Shown piece by piece: positions 1 through 8,738 of a DNA stretch of 64,000 nt (its first letter is position 1; each line of letters starts with the position of its first letter). Under the pieces are notes generated by a model. That model had not been told where the DNA came from and made no database searches. It was given only the letters and a program-made list of their open reading frames with translations. This DNA comes from Acidobacteriota bacterium (lineage in GTDB: Bacteria > Acidobacteriota > Vicinamibacteria > Vicinamibacterales > UBA2999): the NCBI GenBank assembly GCA_947482665.1, contig CANKJK010000001.1, forward strand, positions 186,001 to 250,000, in the 5' to 3' direction. The translations under genes and the position numbers were made by a program.

Positions 1-33
1 GTCCGTGTGCGCATGTCTGTTGCCGGGGGCTCG

Positions 34-1038
34 ATGAGTCGCCCGCAGGTCGCGGTGCTCGGGAGCGGGGGATGGGGCACGGCTCTGGCCACCCATCTCG
101 CACGCGTGGGTCACGACGTCCGACTCTGGGGACGCGACCGTGAGCTCATCGCCCTGCTCGCTCGGAGCCGGGTCAATGAGGTCTACCTGCCCGGAGTCGA
201 GTTGCCGGCGGCCGTGACGCCGATGGCGGATCTGTCCGCCGCCGTGGCCGGGGCATCGATGGTGGTGGCCGCCGTGCCGTCGCACGGGTTGCGTCAGGTG
301 GCCCGGGCCATGGCGACCTCGCTCGCACCGGGTGCCACGCTCGTATCGGCGACCAAAGGCATCGAGGTTGAATCGCTGTACCGCATGTCCGAGGTGCTGA
401 GCCAGGAGTGCGGCGCGGGCCATCCGGTGGTTGTGGTGTCGGGGCCAAGCTTTGCCGCCGAGTTGGCACGGTCGCTCCCCACGGCTGTGGTGGCCGCATC
501 GACTGATGCCGCGGCGGTGGCTCGCGTCCTCGAGGAGTGCCGCAGCAGTTACTTCCGGCTGTATGAGAGCGATGACGTCGTGGGCGTGGAGATCGGAGGC
601 GCCCTGAAGAATGTCATTGCCATTGCCGCGGGTGCCGCGGAGGGGCTGGGTCTCGGGTTCAATGCAAAGGCCGGCTTGATCACCCGAGGTCTCGCGGAGA
701 TCGCCAGGCTTGCCGTGGCCGCCGGTGGCCGCCGCGAGACCCTGGCGGGACTGGCCGGTCTCGGGGACCTCGTGCTGACGTGTCATGGTTCTCTCAGCCG
801 GAACCGCCAGTTTGGCGTTGAACTGGGGCGTGGCCGCTCGGCGGCGGAAATTGTCGCCGGTATGAAGGCCGTCGCGGAAGGCGTGAGGACGGCTGGCGCC
901 GCACGGATTCTGGGACGCCGGTACCAGCTGGAACTGCCAATTACCGAACAGGTCGTCGCGGTGATCGAGGGACGGACCTCACCAGCTGTGGCCGTGACGG
1001 AGTTGATGGATCGACCGCAGCGGCCGGAGGCGGAATAG
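34..1038 (+). CDS. gpsA: NAD(P)H-dependent glycerol-3-phosphate dehydrogenase
   Basis: Reduces dihydroxyacetone phosphate to sn-glycerol 3-phosphate, the backbone for phospholipid synthesis, in the cytoplasm. The 334-residue protein opens with a Rossmann nucleotide loop (GSGGWGTA, residues 10-17). It carries the family segments SGPSFAAE and GGALKN, the latter holding the catalytic lysine, and NAKAGLITRG with the substrate-contacting C-terminal domain. The length fits the family. I chose ATG at 34 because the Rossmann strand starts right after it; in-frame GTG (7) and ATG (13) would only add an unconserved tail. It is followed directly by ftsY with no gap. Confidence 0.96.
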   Translation: MSRPQVAVLGSGGWGTALATHLARVGHDVRLWGRDRELIALLARSRVNEVYLPGVELPAAVTPMADLSAAVAGASMVVAAVPSHGLRQVARAMATSLAPGATLVSATKGIEVESLYRMSEVLSQECGAGHPVVVVSGPSFAAELARSLPTAVVAASTDAAAVARVLEECRSSYFRLYESDDVVGVEIGGALKNVIAIAAGAAEGLGLGFNAKAGLITRGLAEIARLAVAAGGRRETLAGLAGLGDLVLTCHGSLSRNRQFGVELGRGRSAAEIVAGMKAVAEGVRTAGAARILGRRYQLELPITEQVVAVIEGRTSPAVAVTELMDRPQRPEAE

Positions 1039-1953
1039 ATGGGACTGTTCGATCGACTCAAGCAGGGGCTGAGCCGGACGACCCAGACCCTGGTGTCGCG
1101 GTTTGGGGATCTGGTGCGGCGGGCGGACGATGCCGCCGATGGCGCGCTCGATACCGACACGGCGGAATCGCTTGAAGAGATGCTCATTGCCGCGGACGTC
1201 GGCGTCGCGGCGTCGCGCGTCGTGGTCGATGCCGTCAGGCACGGTGGCGCGGGCGGGCTCCGCGATCGCGTGAAGCGCGAGCTGCTGCGGATGTTCGAGG
1301 TGGCCGCTGCGGCGCATCCGCCGGTGACGGGACCGTCGCCGCGCGTGGTGCTGGTCGTCGGCGTCAATGGTGTAGGGAAGACCACCACGCTGGGGAAGCT
1401 GGCCGCCACGCTCAAGGCGTCTGGGCACGCGCCGATGGTCTGTGCGGCGGACACCTTTCGCGCGGCGGCCGTGGAGCAGTTGGAGATCTGGGCCCATCGC
1501 GCCGGCGTGGAGATCGTGCGCGCCGCCCACGGCGCTGATCCCGCCTCAGTCGTCTTTGATGCGATCACGTCCGGCCGCGCCAAGGGGTGTGACCCGATCC
1601 TCGTGGACACAGCCGGTCGCCTGCATACGCGGGTGAACCTGATGCACGAACTGGAGAAGATGCGCCGGGTGGCGGGCCGCGCCATGGCCGGGGCACCACA
1701 TGAGGTGCTGCTCGTCCTGGATGCCACTGTGGGGCAGAACGGCCTTGTGCAGGCGCGGGAGTTCCTCGGCGTTGCCGGCGTCACTGGCATCGTGCTGACA
1801 AAGCTGGACGGCACCGCCAAGGGCGGCATTGCCGTGGCGATTGCACACGACTTGAAGCTGCCGATTCGCTACGTGGGCATCGGTGAGGGGATTGACGATC
1901 TGATTCCCTTTGATCCGGCTGCGTACGTGGATGCACTGTTCGAGGCGGCGTGA
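1039..1953 (+). CDS. ftsY: Signal recognition particle receptor FtsY
   Basis: SRP-receptor GTPase that docks ribosome-nascent-chain-SRP complexes at the inner membrane. An N domain (about 1-95) is followed by the G domain with GVNGVGKTTT (108-117), DTFRAAAVEQL, DTAGR (190-194) and TKLDGTAKGG. At 304 residues it lacks the long acidic A domain of enterobacterial FtsY, as many bacterial forms do. The MGLFDRLKQGL start is an amphipathic helix suited to membrane contact. It starts one base after the gpsA stop, and its stop overlaps the ribD GTG. Its partner ffh lies 3 kb downstream. Confidence 0.96.
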   Translation: MGLFDRLKQGLSRTTQTLVSRFGDLVRRADDAADGALDTDTAESLEEMLIAADVGVAASRVVVDAVRHGGAGGLRDRVKRELLRMFEVAAAAHPPVTGPSPRVVLVVGVNGVGKTTTLGKLAATLKASGHAPMVCAADTFRAAAVEQLEIWAHRAGVEIVRAAHGADPASVVFDAITSGRAKGCDPILVDTAGRLHTRVNLMHELEKMRRVAGRAMAGAPHEVLLVLDATVGQNGLVQAREFLGVAGVTGIVLTKLDGTAKGGIAVAIAHDLKLPIRYVGIGEGIDDLIPFDPAAYVDALFEAA

Positions 1954-3044
1954 CGACGAGTCAGGCCGACCACGAGTTCATGGCGCGCGCGCTCGCGCTG
2001 GCGGAGCGCGGCCTCGGCCGTACAACACCCAATCCGGCCGTTGGAGCGTGCATCGTGGCCGAGGGTGTGGTCGTGGGACATGGTTCGACGGAGCCGCCCG
2101 GGCAGCGCCATGCGGAAATCGTCGCGCTGGACGCGGCGGGAGGGCGCGCCCGGGGCGCGACGCTCTACTGCACGCTTGAGCCGTGCGCGCACACAGGGCG
2201 CACGGGACCCTGCGTCGACCGCATCATAGCGGCGGGCGTCACCCGTGTGGTGGCGGCGGTCGAGGATCCCGACCCGCGGGTTCGGGGTCGTGGATTCGAC
2301 CGGCTGAGGCACGCCGGTCTCACCGTCGAGGTGGGCGTGGGTGCGGCCGAAGCGGTTCGCGTGAATCTGCCGTTCTTCACCGTGCATGGGAAGGGGAGGC
2401 CGATGGTGATCGCCAAGGCGGCCGCCAGTCTCGACGGATGCGTGGCGGCGGCGCCCGGTATGCGGACCGCGCTGACCTCGGAGGCGGCCAACCGTCGCGT
2501 TCAGCGGACACGCGCACAAGTGGACGCCGTGGCAGTGGGCTCAGGCACTCTGCTTGCGGACGATCCCCGGCTCGATGTGCGTGAACTGTATCGGGCCAGA
2601 CCGCTGGTGCGGGCCGTGTTTGACCGACGCCTGAGGACGCCGGCAGACGCGCGGATCTTCACGACGCTCGACGCCGGGCCGGTTGTGATCCTGACCAGTG
2701 CGGCCGCCGTGGCGCGGCATCCCGAAGTTGCGGAGGCGCTGACGGCGCGCGGCGCGATCGTCGTGCCCGACGCAGATCCCACGTTTCCCAATCTGCTCCG
2801 GCGTCTGCTCGCGTTCGACGTGCATGCCGTGCTGCTTGAAGGGGGACCCGTCCTGCATGGTGCGGCGTTTGCGGCTGACGCGGTGGATATCGTGCAGGCG
2901 TACGTCTCGCCGATCTCGGTTGGCCCCGGGGGCGTGCGCGCGTCCGCGGCGCTGCTGCAGTCATTGCCGGCGCTCGTGGGGGCGCGCGTGGAAGCGTGGG
3001 GACCCGACGCGGTGATTGAGGGCTATGTTCACCGGATTGATTGA
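1950..3044 (+). CDS. ribD: Bifunctional riboflavin deaminase/reductase RibD
   Basis: Carries out the second and third steps of riboflavin synthesis, deaminating and then reducing the pyrimidine intermediate. The N-terminal deaminase has zinc ligands in HAE (54-56) and PC...PC (Cys79, Cys88), with the EPCAHTGRTGPC signature. The C-terminal reductase begins near residue 150 at AKAAASLDG and includes a late LLEGGP motif. Length is 364 residues, normal for RibD. The GTG start overlaps the ftsY stop (GTGA), suggesting translational coupling, and its end overlaps ribE by 20 bases. Confidence 0.96.
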   Translation: MTTSQADHEFMARALALAERGLGRTTPNPAVGACIVAEGVVVGHGSTEPPGQRHAEIVALDAAGGRARGATLYCTLEPCAHTGRTGPCVDRIIAAGVTRVVAAVEDPDPRVRGRGFDRLRHAGLTVEVGVGAAEAVRVNLPFFTVHGKGRPMVIAKAAASLDGCVAAAPGMRTALTSEAANRRVQRTRAQVDAVAVGSGTLLADDPRLDVRELYRARPLVRAVFDRRLRTPADARIFTTLDAGPVVILTSAAAVARHPEVAEALTARGAIVVPDADPTFPNLLRRLLAFDVHAVLLEGGPVLHGAAFAADAVDIVQAYVSPISVGPGGVRASAALLQSLPALVGARVEAWGPDAVIEGYVHRID

Positions 3045-3645
3045 AGCGGTCGGCGACGTCGTATCCCTGCTCCCGCAGTCCGGGACCAGCCGGCTGACTG
3101 TGCGCACGGCACTCGCGGCGGCACTCGCACCTGGGGAGAGCGTGGCGGTTGACGGCGTCTGTCTGACGATGGTGTCCGACGGCCTGGACCTGACGAGCGC
3201 CGATCTGGGTCCGGAGACGTTACGGGTGACCACCCTCGGAGCCCTTCGGCCCGGGTCGAGGGTCAACCTTGAACGGTCGATGCGAGCAGACGGCCGATTG
3301 GGTGGCCATTTCGTGCAGGGCCACGTGGACGGCATGGGCCGTCTCCTCGCCGTCCGCGAAGAGGGCGATGCGCAGTGGCTCACGCTCTCGTATCCTGACG
3401 CGCTGGCGTCCCTGCTCGTGTCAAAGGGGTCGATTGCGGTCAACGGCGTCAGCCTGACGGTTGCGGCGCTGCGCGCAGGGGAGTTGGACGTGATGATTGT
3501 GCCGTTCACATGGGCGCATACCGCGCTCTCTGGCGTGCGGCCCGGCGAGCCGGTGAATCTGGAAGCCGATGTGATTGGGAAGTACGTGGCGCGAGCGCTC
3601 GAGGTTCGAGGGCTGGGCGCGCTGGACGGAGAGGCGGAACGGTGA
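3025..3645 (+). CDS. ribE: Riboflavin synthase alpha chain
   Basis: Converts two 6,7-dimethyl-8-ribityllumazine molecules to riboflavin. The 206-residue protein starts with the diagnostic MFTGLIEAVG and has two lumazine-binding repeats, each with a G-x-V-x-V-x-G-V-x-L-T stretch (near residues 45 and 140). I took ATG 3025; a TTG three codons upstream would add nothing conserved. The start lies inside the ribD end and the stop overlaps the GTG of ribBA, so the rib genes look translationally coupled. Lumazine synthase (ribH), which usually accompanies these genes, is not in the window. Confidence 0.96.
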   Translation: MFTGLIEAVGDVVSLLPQSGTSRLTVRTALAAALAPGESVAVDGVCLTMVSDGLDLTSADLGPETLRVTTLGALRPGSRVNLERSMRADGRLGGHFVQGHVDGMGRLLAVREEGDAQWLTLSYPDALASLLVSKGSIAVNGVSLTVAALRAGELDVMIVPFTWAHTALSGVRPGEPVNLEADVIGKYVARALEVRGLGALDGEAER

Positions 3646-4925
3646 CGACACAGGCAAAGAGCCGCAAGCGCACGGTCAAGGTGAAGCCACGCGGGAAGCC
3701 CGCGTCGGGGGGACGGGCGAATGGGCCGTTCGCTCCGATCGAGGAGGCCGTGGCCGCGATCCGGGCGGGACGGATGATCGTGGTCGTTGATGACGAGGAC
3801 CGCGAGAACGAAGGCGACCTGACGATTGCGGCGTCGAAGATTACGCCGGACGTCATCAACTTCATGGCGACGCACGGCCGCGGGCTGATCTGCCTGTCGA
3901 TGACCGGGGAGCGTCTCGACGAACTCGAGATTCCCCTGATGGTCGAGCGCAATACGACGTTGTTCAAGACCGCGTTCTGCGTGTCCATCGAGGCCCGGAA
4001 GCACGTCTCGACGGGTATCTCGGCGGCCGACCGGGCCGCCACGGTGCGCGCGGCCATTGACCCGAAGACCCAGCCCGGGGATCTGGCGCGCCCGGGACAC
4101 ATGTTCCCGCTCCGTGCGCGCGATGGCGGGGTGATGGTGAGGGCGGGTCAGACGGAAGCGGCCGTGGATTTGGCCCGGATGGCAGGGCTCTATCCCGCTG
4201 GAGTCATCTGCGAAATCATGAATGCCGACGGCACGATGTCGCGGGTGCCGCAGTTGGCTCGGTTTGCGAAGAAGCATGGCCTGCCGATGATCACCATCGC
4301 AGACCTGATTCAGTACCGCATGCGTACCGAACGGCTCGTGCGGCGTGCGGCCGAGGCAGACCTGCCGACCAAGCACGGGCCGTTCCGGATCGTGTGCTAC
4401 GACAATCAGGTGGACGGTGAGACGCACGTGGCACTGGTCCGTGGCAGTCTCGGTGAGGGGAAGGACGTACTCGTGCGCGTCCACTCGAAGTGCCTCACGG
4501 GAGACGTCTTCCACTCGGCCAAGTGCGATTGCGGTGCACAACTCGACGCGGCCATGGCGCGGATCGCGCAGGAGGGCCGGGGCGTGCTGCTCTATCTGAA
4601 CCAGGAAGGGCGGGGCATCGGCCTGGTGAACAAGATCAGGGCCTACGCACTTCAGGACCAGGGCCTCGATACGGTCGAGGCAAATGAGAAACTGGGCTTC
4701 AAGGCCGACCAGCGGGACTACGGCATCGGCGCGCAGATTCTGAGCGACCTGGGCGTCAACACCATGCGCCTGCTGACCAACAATCCGCGCAAGTTCGTCG
4801 GGCTGCAGGGCTATGGCCTGGCGGTGTCGGCGGCTGTGCCGCTGGAAATTCCGGCCGGCGAGCACACCCGCAAGTACCTCAAGACCAAGAAGGACAAGCT
4901 GGGGCATTTGCTCAAGGGGGTCTAG
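3642..4925 (+). CDS. ribBA: 3,4-DHBP synthase / GTP cyclohydrolase II fusion
   Basis: Supplies both precursors of riboflavin: DHBP from ribulose 5-phosphate and the pyrimidine from GTP. The RibB domain (about 30-235) shows DDEDRENEGDL (50-60) and THGRGLICL. The RibA domain (about 240-427) shows zinc cysteines Cys284, Cys295 and Cys297, then NQEGRGIGL and LLTNNPRK. A lysine-rich N-tail of about 28 residues precedes the RibB fold. GTG 3642 overlaps the ribE stop; the longer open frame upstream is only out-of-frame ribE sequence. The RibA signature is intact (some fusions have degenerate RibA), so both activities are expected. Confidence 0.95.
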   Translation: MTTQAKSRKRTVKVKPRGKPASGGRANGPFAPIEEAVAAIRAGRMIVVVDDEDRENEGDLTIAASKITPDVINFMATHGRGLICLSMTGERLDELEIPLMVERNTTLFKTAFCVSIEARKHVSTGISAADRAATVRAAIDPKTQPGDLARPGHMFPLRARDGGVMVRAGQTEAAVDLARMAGLYPAGVICEIMNADGTMSRVPQLARFAKKHGLPMITIADLIQYRMRTERLVRRAAEADLPTKHGPFRIVCYDNQVDGETHVALVRGSLGEGKDVLVRVHSKCLTGDVFHSAKCDCGAQLDAAMARIAQEGRGVLLYLNQEGRGIGLVNKIRAYALQDQGLDTVEANEKLGFKADQRDYGIGAQILSDLGVNTMRLLTNNPRKFVGLQGYGLAVSAAVPLEIPAGEHTRKYLKTKKDKLGHLLKGV

Positions 4926-4953
4926 CTCCGCAGGGGCGCCCAGTTGGCCAGCC

Positions 4954-4983
4954 TTGCCGGAATGGGAGGGTTTGGCCTAAGAT
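4954..4983 (+). promoter_or_regulatory. Candidate sigma-70 promoter for ffh
   Basis: TTGCCG (4954-4959) and TAAGAT (4978-4983) are separated by 18 bases in the 106-base gap after ribBA. This puts a start site near 4990 and a leader of about 40 bases. Sequence match only. Confidence 0.45.
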
Positions 4984-4998
4984 AAGTGTTTCTGTCCA

Positions 4999-5016
4999 CT
5001 GGGCTTAGGGGCCCAG
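4999..5016 (+). other. Hairpin in the ffh leader
   Basis: CTGGGC and GCCCAG form a perfect 6-bp stem around a TTAGGG loop, 16 bases before the ffh ATG and just downstream of the putative promoter. It has no T-tract, so it is more likely a leader structure than a terminator. Confidence 0.35.
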
Positions 5017-5031
5017 AGGCAGCCCTTGTCC

Positions 5032-6444
5032 ATGTTCGACGCGCTCAGCACACGTCTCCAGTCCGTTTTCGCGTCCTTGCGGCGTGAAGGCCGGCTGACT
5101 CCTGAACTCGTGGAGACGGCGCTGAAGGAGATTCGCCTCGCACTCCTGGAGGCGGACGTCAACGTCAAGGTGGTCAAGGCGTTCATCGATCGGGTGCGGG
5201 ATCGCGCCCTCGATGAGGAGGTACTCAAGAGCCTCAGCCCGAGTCAGCACGTCGTCAAGGCGGTGCGGGACGAACTGCTGGCGCTCTTCGGTGAGACCAA
5301 GGGCGGGCTGGTGCCGGGCAACCGGTCGCCGCGGGTCGTGCTGATGCTGGGGCTCCAGGGCTCGGGCAAGACGACGACCTCCGGCAAGCTTGGCGCGTGG
5401 CTGGCAAAGCAGGGGAAGCATCCGCTGCTGGTCTCCACGGACGTCAGGCGACCAGCGGCCATTGCGCAGCTCGCGGTGCTGGGGGAGAAGGCGTCCCTGC
5501 CGGTGTTTGACCCGGCGGGGAATCTGGACCCGGTGTCGCGTGCCGCCGGCGCGCTGGTGGAAGCGCGTAGCAAGGGGTTTGACACGCTCATCGTCGACAC
5601 GGCAGGCCGTCTGCACATCGATGATGAACTCATGAAGGAACTGGCCGCGATCAAGGCAGCCGTCCAGCCGTCGGATCTGCTCTACGTCGCGGATTCCATG
5701 ACGGGGCAGGACGCGGTCCGGAGCGCGGGCGAGTTCCACGGGCAGATCGGCGTCACGGGCGTGGTGCTGACGAAGCTGGACGGTGATGCGCGAGGCGGCG
5801 CGGCCCTGTCGGTCGTGTCGGTGGTCGGTGTCCCGATTGCCTTTGTCGGCAGCGGCGAGCGGATGGAGGACATCGAACTCTTCCACCCGGACCGCATCGT
5901 GTCGCGGCTGCTCGGCATGGGCGACGTGCTGTCGCTCATCGAGAAGGCCGAGCAGGTTATCGACCAGGACGATGCGGCGGACCTGGAAGACAAGCTTCGA
6001 CGGAATGCCTTCACGCTGGAGGACTTCGCGAAGCAGTTGAAGATGGTCAAGCGGCTCGGGCCACTTGAAAACATCCTCGGGATGATTCCCGGGATGGGAC
6101 AGATGAAGGACGCGGCCGCGCAGAAGCCGGACGAGAAGCAGTTGGGCCGCGTGGAGGCCATCATCTCGTCGATGACGGCGCAGGAGCGGCGGAATCACAC
6201 GCTCATCAACGGGAGCCGCCGCAAGCGGATCGCGTCGGGGAGCGGGACATCGGTAGAAGACGTGAACCGGCTGCTGAAGCAGTTCGTCGAGATGCAGCGG
6301 GTCATGAGGATGATGGGGCAGGGCGGTCTGCCGGCGATGGCACGCGGGGGCATGAAGATGCCGCCGATGTCGGCTGGTGGTGCCGGGTTGCCCGGTCGTA
6401 AGCGCAAGAAGGGCGGCCCGTGGGGCCTGATCAAGAGTCGGTAG
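5032..6444 (+). CDS. ffh: Signal recognition particle protein Ffh
   Basis: SRP54 GTPase that binds signal sequences and 4.5S RNA and delivers ribosomes to FtsY. It has an N domain, then a G domain with GLQGSGKTTT (107-116), DTAGRLHID and TKLDGDARGG. The methionine-rich M domain follows from about residue 330 and ends in a glycine/lysine-rich tail. Length is 470 residues. I chose ATG 5032 because MFDALSTRLQ is the normal family start; an in-frame TTG two codons upstream is unlikely. It is the first gene of the ffh-rpsP-khpA-rimM-trmD-rplS-rnhB string. Confidence 0.97.
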   Translation: MFDALSTRLQSVFASLRREGRLTPELVETALKEIRLALLEADVNVKVVKAFIDRVRDRALDEEVLKSLSPSQHVVKAVRDELLALFGETKGGLVPGNRSPRVVLMLGLQGSGKTTTSGKLGAWLAKQGKHPLLVSTDVRRPAAIAQLAVLGEKASLPVFDPAGNLDPVSRAAGALVEARSKGFDTLIVDTAGRLHIDDELMKELAAIKAAVQPSDLLYVADSMTGQDAVRSAGEFHGQIGVTGVVLTKLDGDARGGAALSVVSVVGVPIAFVGSGERMEDIELFHPDRIVSRLLGMGDVLSLIEKAEQVIDQDDAADLEDKLRRNAFTLEDFAKQLKMVKRLGPLENILGMIPGMGQMKDAAAQKPDEKQLGRVEAIISSMTAQERRNHTLINGSRRKRIASGSGTSVEDVNRLLKQFVEMQRVMRMMGQGGLPAMARGGMKMPPMSAGGAGLPGRKRKKGGPWGLIKSR

Positions 6445-6457
6445 GGTAGGAGGACAG

Positions 6458-6727
6458 ATGCTTTCGATTCGTCTGCGGCGGATGGGTTCAACCAAGAAGC
6501 CGTTCTTCCGTGTTGTGGTGCAGGAAGCGCGTTCGGCGCGGGACAGCAGTTTCGTGGAGAACCTCGGGACGTACAACCCGCGGACCAAGCCCGCGAAGGT
6601 AGAGCTCGAGAAGGCCCGGATCGAGCACTGGCTCAGCAAGGGCGCGCGCCCGTCTGATTCCGTGCGGACGCTGCTGGCCAAGCACCTCTCGAAGGACCTG
6701 GGCGCCGTGGCGCCCGTGGCGGAGTAG
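6458..6727 (+). CDS. rpsP: 30S ribosomal protein bS16
   Basis: Small-subunit protein that binds 16S rRNA during early assembly. The 89-residue product begins MLSIRLRRMGSTKKPFFRVV, a typical S16 start, and continues with NPRTKPAKVEL and a conserved W-x-x-x-GA-x-P-S-D segment. A strong AGGAGG lies just before the ATG. It is followed two bases later by khpA, the usual S16-KH-RimM-TrmD-L19 order. Confidence 0.97.
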   Translation: MLSIRLRRMGSTKKPFFRVVVQEARSARDSSFVENLGTYNPRTKPAKVELEKARIEHWLSKGARPSDSVRTLLAKHLSKDLGAVAPVAE

Positions 6728-6729
6728 CC

Positions 6730-6984
6730 GTGTCCGACCAGGCGTCGAGCCCGGTGAAGGCGGTCGTCGAGGTGATCGCCCGTGCGCTGGCCGATAAACC
6801 GAGTGCGGTCCAGGTCGAGGAGCGTGAGCGCCGCGGCATGTCCGTGGTCGAGCTGTCGATGGCGCCCGGTGATATCGGCAAGGTGATCGGACGACAGGGT
6901 CGGACGGCGGCGGCGCTGCGGACACTCGTGGGGCTCACGGCCGAGCACCACGGTACGCGGGCGACGCTCGACATTCGGGACTGA
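6730..6984 (+). CDS. khpA: KH-domain RNA-binding protein KhpA
   Basis: Small single-KH-domain RNA-binding protein of the YlqC/KhpA family, which pairs with KhpB in some bacteria and affects cell shape and mRNA. The 84-residue protein carries the KH GxxG loop in IGRQGR (about residues 55-60), followed by AAALRTLV. Position between rpsP and rimM is the standard location. GTG start two bases after the rpsP stop. The role in this organism is inferred from family only. Confidence 0.9.
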   Translation: MSDQASSPVKAVVEVIARALADKPSAVQVEERERRGMSVVELSMAPGDIGKVIGRQGRTAAALRTLVGLTAEHHGTRATLDIRD

Positions 6985-6992
6985 GGCTGGCG

Positions 6993-7520
6993 GTGCCCGA
7001 CTGGGCTGACCTGATACTGGTCGGACGGATCGCCCGGCCGCACGGGTTGCGCGGCGCGGTCGTCATCAATCCGGACACCGACTTCGTCGAAGAGCGGTTC
7101 TCGGAGGGCAGCCGGTTGTGGTTGGGCGGGGCCGGGGTTCCGCGCGCGGTGGTCATTGAGACCATGCGCGTACAGCAGGGGCGGCCGATTGTGCAGTTCG
7201 AGGGGTGGGGCTCGATTGAGGCGGTGCAGCCTCTGGCGGGCGCCGAACTGCGAGTCGAACCCGAGGCGCTGCCGGCGTTGAGCGACGGTGGGTATTACCA
7301 CCACGAGCTCATCGGATGTCTGGTCGAGACGGCGGCGGGAGAAACGGTCGGTCACGTGAAGGCCGTTGAAGGTGCCGGTGCCATAAGCCGGCTGGTGGTG
7401 TCGGGACCACGGGGCGACGTGCAGGTGCCTTTTGCAGAAGAGATTTGCGCGGTGGTGGACACCGCGGCCCGGCGGATTGTGATCCACCCGCCGGAAGGGT
7501 TACTGGATCTGAACCGCTGA
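6993..7520 (+). CDS. rimM: 16S rRNA processing protein RimM
   Basis: Maturation factor for the 30S head that binds uS19. The 175-residue protein has the N-terminal barrel beginning LILVGRIARPHGLRGAV and the C-terminal PRC-barrel from about residue 95, starting at YYHHELIGC and running to PFAEEICAVVD. Length is normal. The GTG start is nine bases after khpA; the next gene, trmD, starts 22 bases after its stop. Confidence 0.95.
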   Translation: MPDWADLILVGRIARPHGLRGAVVINPDTDFVEERFSEGSRLWLGGAGVPRAVVIETMRVQQGRPIVQFEGWGSIEAVQPLAGAELRVEPEALPALSDGGYYHHELIGCLVETAAGETVGHVKAVEGAGAISRLVVSGPRGDVQVPFAEEICAVVDTAARRIVIHPPEGLLDLNR

Positions 7521-7542
7521 TGGGCGGCAGGGCGCCGCGGAG

Positions 7543-8289
7543 ATGAAGTTCGACATCGTCACGATCTTTCCGGCGATGGTGGCGGCGGGCCTCACCGAGG
7601 GGGTCGTCGCCCGCGGGGTCGAGCGGGGGTTGGTGGATGTCCGGATCTGGAACCTTCGGGACCAGACGACGGATCGTCACCGCTCGGTGGATGATGTGCC
7701 CTATGGCGGTGGGCCCGGCATGGTGATGACACCCGAGCCGTGGGTCCGGACGCTGGAGGCCATTCGCCGGGATCGCGGTGAACCGGCGGCGGTGGTGTTG
7801 CTCTCGCCGCAGGGCCGGGTGTTCACGCAGGCGGAAGCGGTCCGGCTGCGGGCGTTGGACCACGTGGTGCTGCTGTGCGGGCGTTACGAGGGGATCGACG
7901 AACGGGTGCGGGACCTGGTCGCGACCGAGGAACTGTCGGTCGGGGACTTCGTGGTCAGCGGCGGTGAATTGCCGGCACTGCTGGTGGTCGACGCGGTGAG
8001 CCGGTTGGTGCCGGGGGTCGTCGGAGATGCGGAGTCGGTCGTGGGGGACTCGTTCACACGGGGCCTGCTCGACTACCCGCACTACACGAGGCCGGCGGAG
8101 TTTGAGGGACGGACGGTACCGGAGGTGCTCCTGTCGGGACACCATAGGGAGATCCGGCAGTGGCGGAAGCGGATGGCACTTGAGCGGACGCTCGAGCGCC
8201 GACCGGAACTGGTAGAGGGGGCGGCCCTCGACGTGGACGAGCAGGCGTGGCTGCGCGAGTGGCGCCGGCGCCGCGAAGACGAAACGTAA
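7543..8289 (+). CDS. trmD: tRNA (guanine-N1)-methyltransferase TrmD
   Basis: Methylates G37 of tRNAs, preventing +1 frameshifting. It is a SPOUT-class enzyme with a trefoil knot visible in LLCGRYEGIDERV and GDFVVSGGELPAL. MKFDIVTIFPAM at the start and DDVPYGGGPGMVM are TrmD hallmarks. Length is 248 residues, typical. The C-terminal tail holds the expected LPEVLLSGHH-type segment (VPEVLLSGHH). ATG start; rplS follows after a 75-base leader region. Confidence 0.97.
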   Translation: MKFDIVTIFPAMVAAGLTEGVVARGVERGLVDVRIWNLRDQTTDRHRSVDDVPYGGGPGMVMTPEPWVRTLEAIRRDRGEPAAVVLLSPQGRVFTQAEAVRLRALDHVVLLCGRYEGIDERVRDLVATEELSVGDFVVSGGELPALLVVDAVSRLVPGVVGDAESVVGDSFTRGLLDYPHYTRPAEFEGRTVPEVLLSGHHREIRQWRKRMALERTLERRPELVEGAALDVDEQAWLREWRRRREDET

Positions 8290-8297
8290 CAGCGCGG

Positions 8298-8347
8298 GCC
8301 GACACGCGTGGCGTGTGGCTGTGGACAGATGCCGGGACGGACCCGGC
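8298..8347 (+). promoter_or_regulatory. Two hairpins in the rplS leader
   Basis: The 75-base gap between trmD and rplS holds ACACGC/GCGTGT (8302-8307, 8311-8316, extended by GCC/GGC across a bulged G) and GCCGGG/CCCGGC (8331-8336, 8342-8347). A GGAAGGAAGG ribosome binding site follows at about 8350. L19 leader structures that respond to the ribosomal protein are known in other phyla; that role here is inference. Confidence 0.35.
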
Positions 8348-8364
8348 CGGAAGGAAGGACGACG

Positions 8365-8709
8365 ATGGGTGCGATGGAACTGGTGGAACAGTCGCAGTTG
8401 ACCGAGCGGCCGCGGATGAATGCGGGCGATACCGTCAAGGTGCATGTGAAGGTCAGAGAAGGCGACAAGGAACGCATCCAGGTATTCGAAGGCATGGTGA
8501 TCGGGATGCACCGCGGCGGCTCCCGTGCGTCGTTCACGGTCCGGAAGGTCTCCTTCGGCCAGGGCGTGGAGCGTATCTTCCCGCTGCACTCACCGACCAT
8601 CGCGAAGATCGAGGTCATCCGCTCAGCTCGGGTCCGCCGCGCGAAGCTGTATTTCATCCGCGATCTGAAGGGCAAGGCCGCCCGGATGAAGGAAACCAAG
8701 CGGGCCTAG
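8365..8709 (+). CDS. rplS: 50S ribosomal protein bL19
   Basis: Large-subunit protein at the 30S-50S interface. The 114-residue product shows the L19 core FNAGDTV-like ([13 protein letters not shown]), the [11 protein letters not shown] strand, [21 protein letters not shown] and a basic end with [19 protein letters not shown] chose ATG 8365 because GGAAGG sits just upstream; a longer frame from 8308 would translate the leader hairpins. Confidence 0.96.
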   Translation: MGAMELVEQSQLTERPRMNAGDTVKVHVKVREGDKERIQVFEGMVIGMHRGGSRASFTVRKVSFGQGVERIFPLHSPTIAKIEVIRSARVRRAKLYFIRDLKGKAARMKETKRA

Positions 8710-8738
8710 CCCGCTGGTCTCGAGGTGCGGACGCCGGG

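Noticed and set aside
2961-4907. Long antisense frame of about 648 codons opposite the rib genes
   Set aside because: It mirrors ribE and ribBA, which have clear family motifs; GC-rich coding DNA leaves such frames open by chance. The translation has no recognisable domain.
5005-6951. Long antisense frame opposite ffh, rpsP and khpA
   Set aside because: Lies fully across three real genes and has low-complexity Arg/His-rich translation.
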